A stretch of DNA of 32,595 nucleotides, from assembly GCF_027694345.1 (NCBI RefSeq), contig NZ_JAQEVU010000012.1, positions 1-32,595 on the forward strand. The letters run 5' to 3'. The stretch's first letter is position 1; every line of letters begins with the position of its first letter. The stretch is from Varibaculum timonense_A. Lineage in GTDB: Bacteria; Actinomycetota; Actinomycetes; Actinomycetales; Actinomycetaceae. Positions 14,867 through 23,416 of this stretch are shown in pieces. The position numbers and the translations under genes were made by a program. Under the pieces are notes generated by a model, which did no database searches, had not been told where the DNA came from, and saw nothing but the letters and a program-made list of their open reading frames with translations.

Positions 14867-15952
14867 TTAGTTTCCTCTCCCGGTGGTGCCGAATTGTTTT
14901 GAAAATCGCACGTCGCCCTCAACAATGTCGTGCATATCGGTGATGCCGTGACGCAGCATCAGGGTGCGTTCTACCCCCATCCCGAACGCGAACCCGGAAT
15001 ACACATTCGGGTCGATTCCGCAGGCTACAAGCACATTCGGATTAACCATGCCGCAACCGCCCCATTCTATCCAGCCCGGGCCACCTTTCTTTTGTGGGAA
15101 CCACAAATCCATTTCCGCACTGGGCTCAGTGAAAGGGAAAAATGAGGGACGTAGCCGGGTTTTAGCTTCCATCCCGAACATGGATTGCGCGAAATGATCG
15201 AGAGTTCCTTTCAGGTCAGCCATGGTTAAGCCCTTATCAATCGCCAGCCCTTCTACCTGGTGGAATACCGGAGTGTGGGTGGCATCTAGTTCATCGGCGC
15301 GGAATACTTTACCGGGGCAAGCGATATATACCGGCACTCCCCTCCCTAACATTACCCGTGCCTGAACTGGGGAAGTGTGGGTACGCAGCACCAGATTTCC
15401 CTCGCCCGAAGTTTCAGCCCCCAGGGAACGACCGTCAATATAAAGAGTGTCTTGTTCCCGGCGTGCCGGGTGATCAGGGTCAATGTTTAGAGAATCAAAG
15501 TTGAACCATTCGTGTTCAACCTCTGGACCTTCCGCGATTTCCCACCCCATAGACACGAAAAAGTCGGAAATATCTTCCATCAAGGTTTCCAGAGGATGGC
15601 GAGCACCAAGAGGGTAACGCGCCACCGGCTGGGTTACGTCCAGAGCTTCCGCTGCCAAGGTTTGGGCTTCCTTTTTCTTTTCGAGGACGCAGCAACGCTC
15701 ATCATAGGCGGAGTGCAGCTCTTTCTTGGCACCACCCAGGTTCTTTCCAGCCTGGGCTTTATCGGCTTTATCTAGGTTACGAATTGCCCGGTTAGCCAGG
15801 ATTATCGGGGAATTTTCACCTAGGTGAGCCGTACGCGCCCTTTTCAATTCTTCTAAAGACTGGGCGACTGCAAAATCCTTTTTACCTGCGGTAACTGCCT
15901 TGAAAATCCCTTCTTGGTCTAGAGGGGAGATAGGTGGGGTCGCGTCAGACAC
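14867..15952 (-). CDS. pheS: Phenylalanine--tRNA ligase alpha subunit
   Basis: The catalytic alpha subunit, 361 residues from the chosen start. The N-terminal coiled-coil tRNA-binding region (about 1-100, Lys/Glu-rich) precedes the class II core. Motif 2 lies near LVLRTHTSPVQAR and FRADELDATHTPVFHQVEGL. The phenylalanine site is near GGCGMV, and motif 3 is FGMGVERTLMLRHGI. The frame is open to a GTG at 15970. The GTG at 15952 is preferred because AAAGGTGA lies upstream at a good distance, while the first GTG has none. First gene of pheST. No T-box or leader-peptide attenuator is obvious in the 176 bp upstream. Confidence 0.96.
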   Translation of the reverse strand: MSDATPPISPLDQEGIFKAVTAGKKDFAVAQSLEELKRARTAHLGENSPIILANRAIRNLDKADKAQAGKNLGGAKKELHSAYDERCCVLEKKKEAQTLAAEALDVTQPVARYPLGARHPLETLMEDISDFFVSMGWEIAEGPEVEHEWFNFDSLNIDPDHPARREQDTLYIDGRSLGAETSGEGNLVLRTHTSPVQARVMLGRGVPVYIACPGKVFRADELDATHTPVFHQVEGLAIDKGLTMADLKGTLDHFAQSMFGMEAKTRLRPSFFPFTEPSAEMDLWFPQKKGGPGWIEWGGCGMVNPNVLVACGIDPNVYSGFAFGMGVERTLMLRHGITDMHDIVEGDVRFSKQFGTTGRGN

Positions 15953-16146
15953 AGATTCACCTTTCGTCACTGTTTTTCTCGCTTTTATTACACTCTAGTT
16001 GCCTAGCAAATCCAGAGGTAATTTAGACCCACGAACCGATACTTCCTCCAAATATTCCCTTGCCTAACAGATTTATAGACCAACATACTGAGCAGGAACG
16101 ACTGGAATATGTAAAATAGATTAGGGTTCTTAATAAAGGAGGCATT

Positions 16147-16971
16147 TTGGCGACTCTAGCTGGAAAAACGAAAGTAGCTATCGTTGCGCCCTGCACAGAT
16201 ATCGGCGCCATTAATTCTGCTCTCCTACGCAATATCACCAGTTTGTTAATTAAGGCGGGAATTGGGGTTTTTTGGACAGTTCATCTCGAAGACCATCCCG
16301 AAAATCTGCTCTCCACGGTAAAAACTAATGATGTCGCGATTTTGCCTCTCCTACCTTTAGACCAAAAAGTTCTTGCTGAACTGGATAAATCTGGAGCAAA
16401 GGTTCTAGATTCAGTAATGCAGGGAACTGACCGGCATAATCCCGCCAGCTTAATGACTTTCGAGCTGGTAAAAATCCAGGTACAGGCATTAGCGGCTCGT
16501 AATCGCAAGAATCTAGCGTTCGCTCATTGGCGCGCCAAATATCCTGACGAAGCCGCGACTGTTTATTATTTCTTTGCTCAGATGGCTTGCCAAGCGGCGG
16601 GTTTACCTGCCCCAATACAATTGGCGTTGCCGGAAGATCCGGCAAACATTCCCTCCTATATGCTGAGAGCGTTTCAAAAGCACCCCAAGCTAGACGGGTT
16701 TTGTGCGGTTGGCGATATGACTGCTATGGCAATCGTGCATGGTCTGCGCGAATGCGGGAAAATGGTTCCTCAAGATGCCTCGGTTGTGGGTGGCTACGAT
16801 TCGCCCTCGGGCAGGGTTTCTCACCCCGCCATTTCCTCAGTAATGGTTGATACTCACACCCTGGCATACAAGGAAATAATGCATATTGCTCGGCGCGAGG
16901 GCGACAATCTGGATTTAGGGGAAGCTCCCAGCGGGCAGATTTTGCAGTACGTTGCTCGCGAATCTGTCTAG
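16147..16971 (+). CDS. LacI-type sugar-sensor domain protein lacking the HTH
   Basis: A 274-residue protein corresponding to the periplasmic-binding-protein-like effector domain of LacI/GalR regulators. It starts with the first core strand (TKVAIVAPCTDIGAINSALLRNI) and contains the typical late motif DASVVGGYDSPSG, then HPAISSVMVDTH, which usually precedes effector contacts. The normal N-terminal LacI helix-turn-helix (about 60 residues) is missing, and no trace of it lies upstream. The start is TTG, supported by a strong AAAGGAGG 4 nt upstream, so the short form looks genuine rather than a truncated call. A promoter TGAGCA-17-TAAAAT lies near 16090-16118. It may act as a cytoplasmic binding protein or partner regulator. 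There is no signal peptide. Confidence 0.8.
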   Translation: MATLAGKTKVAIVAPCTDIGAINSALLRNITSLLIKAGIGVFWTVHLEDHPENLLSTVKTNDVAILPLLPLDQKVLAELDKSGAKVLDSVMQGTDRHNPASLMTFELVKIQVQALAARNRKNLAFAHWRAKYPDEAATVYYFFAQMACQAAGLPAPIQLALPEDPANIPSYMLRAFQKHPKLDGFCAVGDMTAMAIVHGLRECGKMVPQDASVVGGYDSPSGRVSHPAISSVMVDTHTLAYKEIMHIARREGDNLDLGEAPSGQILQYVARESV

Positions 16972-17178
16972 GTTTTGCTCGCCCCTGCTATTACATTTCT
17001 GCATCTCACCCCGTCCTGGTTTCAATAAACGACTACCGGCAGCTCACGGGTTCCCCTATTCTGCTAACTGCTTCGACAATCCACCACCCCGCGCCCTCTA
17101 GCCACTTCCCGCGCCCCACAACCCCGGTCTTATCGACCTTGAAAAACTCCACAAGCAAATAACCACCCCACCTCCGAC
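16972..17178. other. Intergenic, C-rich plus strand
   Basis: No gene or strong hairpin was seen. It separates the LacI-like gene from the map-ppgK operon. Confidence 0.4.
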
Positions 17179-17184
17179 TAGGAT
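17179..17184 (+). promoter_or_regulatory. -10 of map (leaderless)
   Basis: TAGGAT is followed by six bases (AGAAAT) and then ATG, so transcription probably starts on the initiation codon. No Shine-Dalgarno is present. Confidence 0.5.
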
Positions 17185-17190
17185 AGAAAT

Positions 17191-18102
17191 ATGAACGAGT
17201 ATCAAGGATTTTCCCCCCAGCAACTAGCCGAACGCGCCCCCCTGGGAACTCAACAACCGGGAAATATCAGCCCCAAATTGAGCGTTCCCAAAGCAATCGA
17301 GCGTCCCGAATATCTCTTCCATGACGGGCCCGAAGTGGTGACAGCCTCGGATACGAAATCTCCCGAAACTATCGAAAAAATCCGGGTTGCGGGACAAATC
17401 GCCGCTAACGCCCTCGTCGCCGTAGGTAAAGCTATCCGCCCGGGAATAACCACGGATGAGCTAGATAAAATCGGTCACGAATATATTGTTTCTCAAGGTG
17501 CTTACCCGTCTTGCCTGAACTATATGGGCTTCCCCAAATCTCTATGCACCTCGGTCAATGAAGTTATTTGCCATGGAATCCCCGATGATAAACCGCTCCA
17601 AGCTGGAGATATTGTGAACGTCGATATTACCGCCTACAAGGACGGGGTACACGGGGATACCTGCGCCATGTTTAGCGTGGGTCAGGTGGATAAAGAATCC
17701 CAGCTACTGATGGAACGCACCCGTAACGCCATGATGCGCGGGATTAAAGCGGTAAAGCCGGGTCGGGAGCTAAATATCATTGGGCGAGTCATTGAGGCTT
17801 ACGCGAAACGGTTCAGCTACGGAGTGGTACGGGACTTTACCGGTCACGGGGTGGGCGAGGCTTTCCATTCCGGTCTGATTGTCCCCCACTACGATTGCGC
17901 CCCCTCCTACAACACAGTTTTAGAACCAGGAATGGTATTTACCATCGAACCGATGCTCACTTTGGGTACAATCGAATGGGAACAGTGGGACAATGGCTGG
18001 ACAGTAGTAACTAAGGATCGTTCCCGGACTGCCCAGTTTGAACACACCGTTGTGGTAACTGAATACGGCGCAGAAATACTGACTCTGCCCAGCAAGGAGT
18101 AA
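17191..18102 (+). CDS. map: Methionine aminopeptidase, type I with N-terminal extension
   Basis: A 303-residue metalloprotease removing the initiator methionine from nascent proteins. The pita-bread core begins near residue 55 and shows the metal-site motifs DIVNVDITAYKDGVHGDTC, FTGHGVGEAFHSG, EPGMVFTIEP and FEHTVVVT. The first about 50 residues form a Pro/Gln-rich extension (QLAERAPLGTQQPGNISPK), as in the MetAP1c class of Mycobacterium that carries a linker thought to meet the ribosome. The mRNA is probably leaderless. It is translationally linked to ppgK, 3 nt downstream, whose ribosome-binding site AAGGAG lies inside the last codons of map. Confidence 0.96.
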   Translation: MNEYQGFSPQQLAERAPLGTQQPGNISPKLSVPKAIERPEYLFHDGPEVVTASDTKSPETIEKIRVAGQIAANALVAVGKAIRPGITTDELDKIGHEYIVSQGAYPSCLNYMGFPKSLCTSVNEVICHGIPDDKPLQAGDIVNVDITAYKDGVHGDTCAMFSVGQVDKESQLLMERTRNAMMRGIKAVKPGRELNIIGRVIEAYAKRFSYGVVRDFTGHGVGEAFHSGLIVPHYDCAPSYNTVLEPGMVFTIEPMLTLGTIEWEQWDNGWTVVTKDRSRTAQFEHTVVVTEYGAEILTLPSKE

Positions 18103-18105
18103 CAA

Positions 18106-18855
18106 ATGGCTATCGCGTTTGGTATCGATATCGGCGGTTCTGGAATCAAAGGAGCCCCGGTTGATTTAGAAACTGGAGAATTTACCGCCGAGCGTTTCCG
18201 GATAGAAACCCCTTACCCGGCAACCCCCGAGGCGATTTCCGAAACCGCGTTTGAGGTTTTCAAGCATTTTGATTTGTCCGAGGACGTGCCGGTGGGGGTT
18301 TGTTTCCCGGCTCCCCTTCCAGGAGGGGTAGTTCCATTTATCGCTAACCTGGGTCAAGAATGGGTGGGCTGCGATGCGGCGGAAGTGTTTTCTAAAGCTT
18401 TCGGACGCACAGTTACAGTTCTAAACGATGCTGATTCTGCCGGGGTTGCCGAGCAAGCATACGGCGTTTTCAAAGATCAGCCTGGGGTTACTATTTTCAC
18501 TACCTTAGGAACCGGGATTGGATCTGCCCTGTTTATTGATGGGGTGTTAGTTCCTAATACTGAACTCGGTCACGTAGAGATTAATGGTCATGACGCGGAA
18601 AGCCGGGCAGCTGCCTCGGTGCGTAAACGTGATGATTTGGGTTGGAAGAAATGGGCGAAACGCCTAACCCGTTACTATCAGGAACTAGAGAAGCTGTTTA
18701 GTCCGGATTTGTTTGTAGTAGGCGGGGGCGTTTCTCGTAAGCACGAGAAGTTCTTGCCGCTATTGGATATTAAAACCCCGATTGTTCCGGCGGAACTGCG
18801 TAACACCGCCGGGATTGTAGGGGCAGCGGTTAGCGCCAGTAAAGCCACTAAGTAA
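18106..18855 (+). CDS. ppgK: Polyphosphate glucokinase
   Basis: A 249-residue ROK-family kinase that phosphorylates glucose with polyphosphate (or ATP), a characteristic actinobacterial enzyme. The N-terminal phosphate loop is FGIDIGGSGIKGAPVD. The sugar-binding and catalytic region contains LNDADSAGVAEQAYG with the base Asp. The second phosphate-binding motif is TTLGTGIGSALF, followed by ELGHVEI. The length matches the family. It lacks the CXCGXXGC zinc motif of other ROK kinases, which fits PpgK. Immediately downstream of map with a shared transcript. A broad stem-loop follows the stop. Confidence 0.95.
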   Translation: MAIAFGIDIGGSGIKGAPVDLETGEFTAERFRIETPYPATPEAISETAFEVFKHFDLSEDVPVGVCFPAPLPGGVVPFIANLGQEWVGCDAAEVFSKAFGRTVTVLNDADSAGVAEQAYGVFKDQPGVTIFTTLGTGIGSALFIDGVLVPNTELGHVEINGHDAESRAAASVRKRDDLGWKKWAKRLTRYYQELEKLFSPDLFVVGGGVSRKHEKFLPLLDIKTPIVPAELRNTAGIVGAAVSASKATK

Positions 18856-18869
18856 AACCGTCAAGCCTT

Positions 18870-18925
18870 AGGGCGCGTTCACTCTTACCCTTCGTTTAGT
18901 CATTTGGGTAGGGTGGGCGCGTCCT
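18870..18925. terminator. Imperfect bidirectional hairpin between ppgK and the convergent gene
   Basis: AGGGCGCG pairs with CGCGTCCT (one G-T), and inner CTTACCC/GGGTAGG adds stem. It lies between two converging stop codons. Confidence 0.4.
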
Positions 18926-18926
18926 C

Positions 18927-19799
18927 TTACTTTGTTTGGGGGCTGCTCTCACTGGGGGTGGGCTGCTCGCTAGGCTGTTCGGTTGTGGTGGGAGGGTTCT
19001 CTGATGGGCTTGGTTTTTCAGAAGTAGGTTGCGGGGTGGAGGTAGTTTTCGTGTCTGTTGGCTCGGGGCTGCGGGTTTCAGTTTGCTCAGGCTCGCTGGT
19101 AGTTGGCTCTTGTGTCTGGGGCTGGCTGCGGGTATTTTCTGGGGTGGAAGAACTGGTAGTTACGCTTTGCGAGGGCGTGTTTTCCCGCTCGCTGGGCACT
19201 ATCTGTTTAGAGGAAATGCTGATTGCAACTACCACCACTGCCCCCACTAGCACTGCAACGATAGCGCTAACAATGGCGGCAACTTTTACTAGCCGACGTT
19301 TATCGGCACGTTCTTCCTCGTATTCTTGGTCTTCCCGTAGCTGTTGCGGGTCAATCTGCGGATTATAGGAGGGCGGAATACCTTGAGGATAAGATTCAAC
19401 TTGCGGAGTTGCTCCCGCAAGGTCTGGCGCTGAGGCTGCAAGTGCGCCCCTATTGTCCAGATAGGGCGCGTTTGGGGAGTCTAGATTTTGGTTAGCGGCG
19501 GCGTCTGGGGGCGTAGCCGAGAATTGGCCGCTATGGATATTTGTTGAAGGATTAATTGGGGGGATAATTTCGGTAACGCTTTGCCCCGCTAAAGCGCTTA
19601 CGTCGTCATTTCCAGAGGGCGCACCGGCGGGAGGATTAGGTACTGGTATTTTCCGCTGTTCAGCACTGTTGGGGTAAGGTTGCGCGCTACGGCGGGTAAT
19701 ACGCCGGTTCTCCTGGCGTCCGCGCGGAACATAGGCGTTTGCCATCGCTCCCCCCGGCAGATACTCGGTAGGATTTCCGTCAAAGTCGTCGTTGCTCAT
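18927..19799 (-). CDS. Pro/Thr/Ser-rich single-pass membrane protein
   Basis: A 290-residue protein of three parts. The first is a disordered N-terminal half rich in Asn, Pro and Gln (about 1-165). Next is one transmembrane helix (about 170-194, VKVAAIVSAIVAVLVGAVVV) preceded by a positive cluster (ADKRRL). The last is a C-terminal tail of about 95 residues made almost only of Thr, Ser, Pro and Glu. With positive charges before the helix, the tail probably lies outside the cell and is a candidate for O-glycosylation or wall association. No LPXTG motif is present. No family is recognised; low-complexity proteins of this shape are common in Actinomycetales. Convergent with ppgK. Confidence 0.75.
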   Translation of the reverse strand: MSNDDFDGNPTEYLPGGAMANAYVPRGRQENRRITRRSAQPYPNSAEQRKIPVPNPPAGAPSGNDDVSALAGQSVTEIIPPINPSTNIHSGQFSATPPDAAANQNLDSPNAPYLDNRGALAASAPDLAGATPQVESYPQGIPPSYNPQIDPQQLREDQEYEEERADKRRLVKVAAIVSAIVAVLVGAVVVVAISISSKQIVPSERENTPSQSVTTSSSTPENTRSQPQTQEPTTSEPEQTETRSPEPTDTKTTSTPQPTSEKPSPSENPPTTTEQPSEQPTPSESSPQTK

Positions 19800-19970
19800 A
19801 ATGCTCCCGCTTTCTGTCGATAGCTACAGTCTAAGCTGTTGTGAGCCTTAGGAAGGCAAATGCCGTATCTTACGTTGATTTTAGTCGGCTTTTGACAGGA
19901 CTATTCCCGCTAAACCCAGGTAGGCTAGATGTTGAATAATCTTGTTTCACTATCGTCAAAGGAGCTACAC

Positions 19971-21371
19971 GTGAGCGAAGAATATCGCATTGAACATGAC
20001 ACTATGGGAGAAGTCCGGGTTCCCAAGAACGCCCTCTACGCTGCTCAAACACAGCGGGCGGTAGAAAATTTCCCTATCTCGGGTCGCACTCTTTCCAGTC
20101 ATCATATTGCTGCTCTCGGACAGATTAAGCGGGCAGCGGCAATCGCTAATGCTGAACTGGGGGTAATCGATTCCGAAACCCGTGATGCAATCGTTAAGGG
20201 CGCCGAAGAGGTTATCGCTGGTAAACATGATGACCAGTTCCCGATTGATATTTTCCAAACCGGGTCGGGCACCTCCTCAAATATGAACACCAACGAAGTG
20301 GTCGCTACTTTAGCCACCGGTTTTAAGGGCAGCAAAGTTCACCCCAATGACCATGTGAATGCTTCCCAGTCCTCTAATGACGTATTCCCCTCCTCGATTC
20401 ATATCGCCGCTTATGAGGCTGTAGAGCACGCCCTACTGCCGAAACTAGATCAGCTGGCCACCAGCCTAGAAAAGAAAGCTGAAGAGTTCGATAACATCGT
20501 CAAGGCGGGGCGCACCCACTTGATGGATGCCACCCCGATTATGTTGGGGCAAGAATTTTCCGGTTACGCCGCGCAGGTACGTAAAGGCATTGACCGGGTA
20601 AAGGACGCAGAAAAGAACCTGGCAGAGCTACCTTTAGGCGGCACGGCCGTCGGTACCGGGATTAACACCCCCGAGGGTTTCTCTGAACGGGTAATTGCCC
20701 TGATCGCAGAGAATATGGATCTACCGTTCCGTCAGGCAGATAACCATTTCGAAGCCCAGGCCGCGCAAGATTCCCTGGTAGAAATGTCCGGAGCCTTGCG
20801 GGTAGTAGCAGTTTCCTTTGTGAAGATCGCCAACGATTTGCGTTGGGCATCTTCTGGGCCGCGCTGCGGCCTCGGTGAAATCACTCTGCCAGATTTGCAG
20901 CCCGGTTCTTCGATTATGCCTGGCAAGATCAACCCAGTTTTGCCAGAGGCCACGGTGCAGGTAGCTGCCCAGGTTATCGGTAACGATCAGACGATTGCTT
21001 TCGCGGGCGCGCAAGGCAACTTCGACCTGTTAGTGATGCTGCCGGTAATGGCAGTTGACCTGCTAGAGTCGATTAACTGTCTGGGAGCGGTTGCCGGTCT
21101 GCTAGCGGAGCGTTGCGTGGATGGAATCGTGGCTAACCCGGAACGCTGCCTAGAATTGGCAGAATCTTCGGCTTCGATTGTGACTCCACTGAACCGCTAC
21201 ATCGGCTATGAAAATGCCGCTAAAATCGCGAAGCACGCAGTGAAAGAGAAGATGACGGTCAAGGAATCAGCTCTGGATCTAGGATTTGTTGAGCGCGGGG
21301 AAATCAGTGAGGAAGACTTGGATAAAGCCCTCAATGTTGCTGATATGACTCACCCGAAAGCCAGCAAGTAA
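19971..21371 (+). CDS. fumC: Fumarate hydratase, class II
   Basis: A homotetrameric TCA-cycle enzyme interconverting fumarate and malate, 466 residues from the chosen start. The N-terminus YRIEHDTMGEVRVP is typical of the family. The substrate regions GSGTSSNMNTNEV, AGRTHLMDATP and the signature GSSIMPGKINPV are all intact. The GTG at 19971 is preferred over the ATG at 19929 because it follows AAAGGAG at good spacing and matches where the family begins; the earlier ATG lies only 2 nt after a probable -10 (TAGGCT). Convergent with xth; a strong shared terminator lies between them. Confidence 0.97.
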   Translation: MSEEYRIEHDTMGEVRVPKNALYAAQTQRAVENFPISGRTLSSHHIAALGQIKRAAAIANAELGVIDSETRDAIVKGAEEVIAGKHDDQFPIDIFQTGSGTSSNMNTNEVVATLATGFKGSKVHPNDHVNASQSSNDVFPSSIHIAAYEAVEHALLPKLDQLATSLEKKAEEFDNIVKAGRTHLMDATPIMLGQEFSGYAAQVRKGIDRVKDAEKNLAELPLGGTAVGTGINTPEGFSERVIALIAENMDLPFRQADNHFEAQAAQDSLVEMSGALRVVAVSFVKIANDLRWASSGPRCGLGEITLPDLQPGSSIMPGKINPVLPEATVQVAAQVIGNDQTIAFAGAQGNFDLLVMLPVMAVDLLESINCLGAVAGLLAERCVDGIVANPERCLELAESSASIVTPLNRYIGYENAAKIAKHAVKEKMTVKESALDLGFVERGEISEEDLDKALNVADMTHPKASK

Positions 21372-21388
21372 TTAACTACTAACTAGGT

Positions 21389-21420
21389 CGCGCTTGCCAA
21401 TGAAACCACTGGCAAGCGCG
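21389..21420. terminator. Terminator between fumC and xth
   Basis: A perfect 11 bp stem, CGCGCTTGCCA/TGGCAAGCGCG, with a 10 nt loop, followed by ATTTTATATTT on the plus strand. It ends 3 nt before the stop codon of the convergent gene. Confidence 0.85.
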
Positions 21421-21423
21421 ATT

Positions 21424-22266
21424 TTATATTTCGTAACTAACCACCACGGGGGCATGGTCGGAAAACCGCTGGTCGTAGGCCACGGCGCGATCCACTTGCT
21501 GACTGCTCGCCGCCTCTGCCAGTCGTGGGGTGGCCAGCTGATAGTCGATACGCCACCCGGCATCGTTATCAAAGGCTTTACCCCGCCACGACCACCAGGA
21601 ATACGGGCCTTGCACCTGACCGGCGAGGGCACGCACCACATCAACCCACCCCTGCTCGCGCCAGCGATTTAAGAACGCGATTTCCTCGTCTAAGACTCCG
21701 GAGCGTTTATTGTGGTTAGGTTTCCAGTTTTTTATATCGAGCTCGGTATGCACCACATTAAAATCCCCCGCCACCAGCACTAAAGAGCCATTATTATCCG
21801 AGGACGAGGCAGAGCACAACTGTTTTAAGCGTTCCTCAATCCGCTCTAAGTGCGCCATTTTATGCTCTTGTTTTTCGGTTCCCACTTCCCCGGAATGAAA
21901 ATACGCAGAGATTACCCGCAAGCGCTCGTCCTCGCCACCCCCGGTTTCATCCCTAGCCAAAACCGCTTCTAACCAGCGCCCGCTATCTTGTGGCACTGCA
22001 ACCGGTACGGTATCGACTTGAGATGATTCCAGATGCCAGCCGCAAGACTTCTTGATTGCAACCGCCACTCCCGCTCGTCCTTTGAGCTGCGAAGCATTCA
22101 CCACTACCTGCCAGTTATCCCCAAACAGCTCCTGAGTTATTTCTTCACTAGCCCGCACTTCTTGTGCCAGTACCACATCTGGCTCAGACTGCTCTAACCA
22201 ACTATCCATTCCTTTACGGAACGCGGCCCGTATCCCATTAACATTAACCGTGGCAATCTTGAGCAT
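21424..22266 (-). CDS. xth: Exodeoxyribonuclease III / AP endonuclease
   Basis: A 280-residue base-excision repair nuclease of the EEP superfamily. It cuts at abasic sites and removes 3' blocks. Metal- and phosphate-binding motifs are all visible: N-terminal ATVNVNGIRAA, the metal ligand Glu36 (VVLAQEVR), the pair GDFNVVHTELDIKN, the RIDYQL motif and the C-terminal FSDHAPVVV with the Asp-His catalytic pair. The family usually has LQETK; here it reads AQEVR, keeping the essential Glu. The ATG follows AAAGGGG at normal spacing. Monocistronic and convergent with fumC. Confidence 0.94.
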   Translation of the reverse strand: MLKIATVNVNGIRAAFRKGMDSWLEQSEPDVVLAQEVRASEEITQELFGDNWQVVVNASQLKGRAGVAVAIKKSCGWHLESSQVDTVPVAVPQDSGRWLEAVLARDETGGGEDERLRVISAYFHSGEVGTEKQEHKMAHLERIEERLKQLCSASSSDNNGSLVLVAGDFNVVHTELDIKNWKPNHNKRSGVLDEEIAFLNRWREQGWVDVVRALAGQVQGPYSWWSWRGKAFDNDAGWRIDYQLATPRLAEAASSQQVDRAVAYDQRFSDHAPVVVSYEI

Positions 22267-22292
22267 ATTTCCCCTTTATCTTTACTTTTACC

Positions 22293-23402
22293 TCACCCTT
22301 GGTGAGCCGCAAGTTTCGCGATATCTATTTTCCCGCTGTCAATTTGACTGCGAATCCCGGCCAGCTCAGCGCTTAAACTATCGGAAATCAGTGGAGCGTA
22401 ATCGCCAAAACCAGCCAGTTTAACCCCAGAGTTCTTTAGCGTACCCACATAATCTTTACTGGCAATCCAGCCCGCTTTCGCCTGATCAAATAATTCTTTA
22501 GCACACCCGCTCGCATCAATAACCGTGGAGGTAAACACGCTAGATTTCACTTGAGCAGAGTTCGCAGCCACGTCTTGCCCATTCCAAATCGCCAGTGCAT
22601 CTTTGCCGGCTAATCCCTCCAAGGAAGCGGATTCCCCAATCGGAGCAATCACCAAAATAACATCTATTTTCTGCTCTGCCAGTTTAAGCAGCTGTTCATG
22701 AAGTTTTGCGCTCTCAACTTGCAGCGGTCCGCCTACGTTATTATCCCAAGCCGAAAGTTTTACTCCCGAACCTTTGAACTGGTTATAGTATTCAGCTCCC
22801 AGGCGGAAAGCATTAGCCCAAGTCTTAGTAGCGTTTTCGCTGACAGAATTATCTATTCCCTGCTTGGTATCTGCACTATTCACGCTGCTAACCGCGCCGA
22901 TTTCTCCACTCTTAGTGACCGCAGCAGCCGCATATCCAGCTAGAAATGCCGGTTGGCGCAAATCAAAATCAATACCCCTAACATTGGCAAGTTTCTGCTG
23001 CCCTTCGGCTGCCATTACTGCAAAGTTAATATCGGGATGATTCTTCGCAACTTTTTGCACTTCCCCACTCAAATTCGGCTCTAGGGAGAGCACATTAGCG
23101 CAACTGTTTTCCTTAAGTTTCCCCGCAATCTGCTCAGCTTTATCGACACTGATATTTACAGATTTAACTGCCCCTTTATTTTCGGGTTTTGCCAGCAAAT
23201 CCCCAATCGCTTTCGACAAAGCCGCTGCCCTAGTATCTTGTGAATTCTTTTTTTCTAGTAGACAAAAAACTTTGCTCACCTGGGTACTCGCCCTGTCTTT
23301 CGGGGTGGTATTGGTAGGGGCGGAGGACGCACAGGCCGCAAGCAGCAACGGCAAGGTAATCGCCGTCACCGCTAGCCGTATTGAAAACCCTTTCAAACGC
23401 AT
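22293..23402 (-). CDS. BMP-family substrate-binding lipoprotein
   Basis: A 369-residue exported lipoprotein. The signal peptide (KGFSIRLAVTAITLPLL) ends in the lipobox LLAAC, with Cys24 as the lipidation site. The mature protein has the Basic Membrane Protein fold, with GIDFDLRQPAFLAGYAAAA, the counterpart of the conserved xxGxFLAGYLA segment, and a C-terminal KLAGFGDYAPLIS. Relatives bind nucleosides (PnrA/BmpA) or, in ABC importers, other small solutes. No ABC permease or ATPase lies nearby, so it is an orphan binding protein here, or serves a distant transporter. It sits 14 nt downstream of folD and could be co-transcribed with it. Confidence 0.88.
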   Translation of the reverse strand: MRLKGFSIRLAVTAITLPLLLAACASSAPTNTTPKDRASTQVSKVFCLLEKKNSQDTRAAALSKAIGDLLAKPENKGAVKSVNISVDKAEQIAGKLKENSCANVLSLEPNLSGEVQKVAKNHPDINFAVMAAEGQQKLANVRGIDFDLRQPAFLAGYAAAAVTKSGEIGAVSSVNSADTKQGIDNSVSENATKTWANAFRLGAEYYNQFKGSGVKLSAWDNNVGGPLQVESAKLHEQLLKLAEQKIDVILVIAPIGESASLEGLAGKDALAIWNGQDVAANSAQVKSSVFTSTVIDASGCAKELFDQAKAGWIASKDYVGTLKNSGVKLAGFGDYAPLISDSLSAELAGIRSQIDSGKIDIAKLAAHQG

Positions 23403-23416
23403 AGGTAAAACCGATA

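Noticed and set aside
18904..19368. 154-codon plus-strand frame opposite the Pro/Thr-rich protein gene
   Set aside because: Low-complexity Gly/Val/Ser product, the expected antisense of Pro/Thr/Ser codons.
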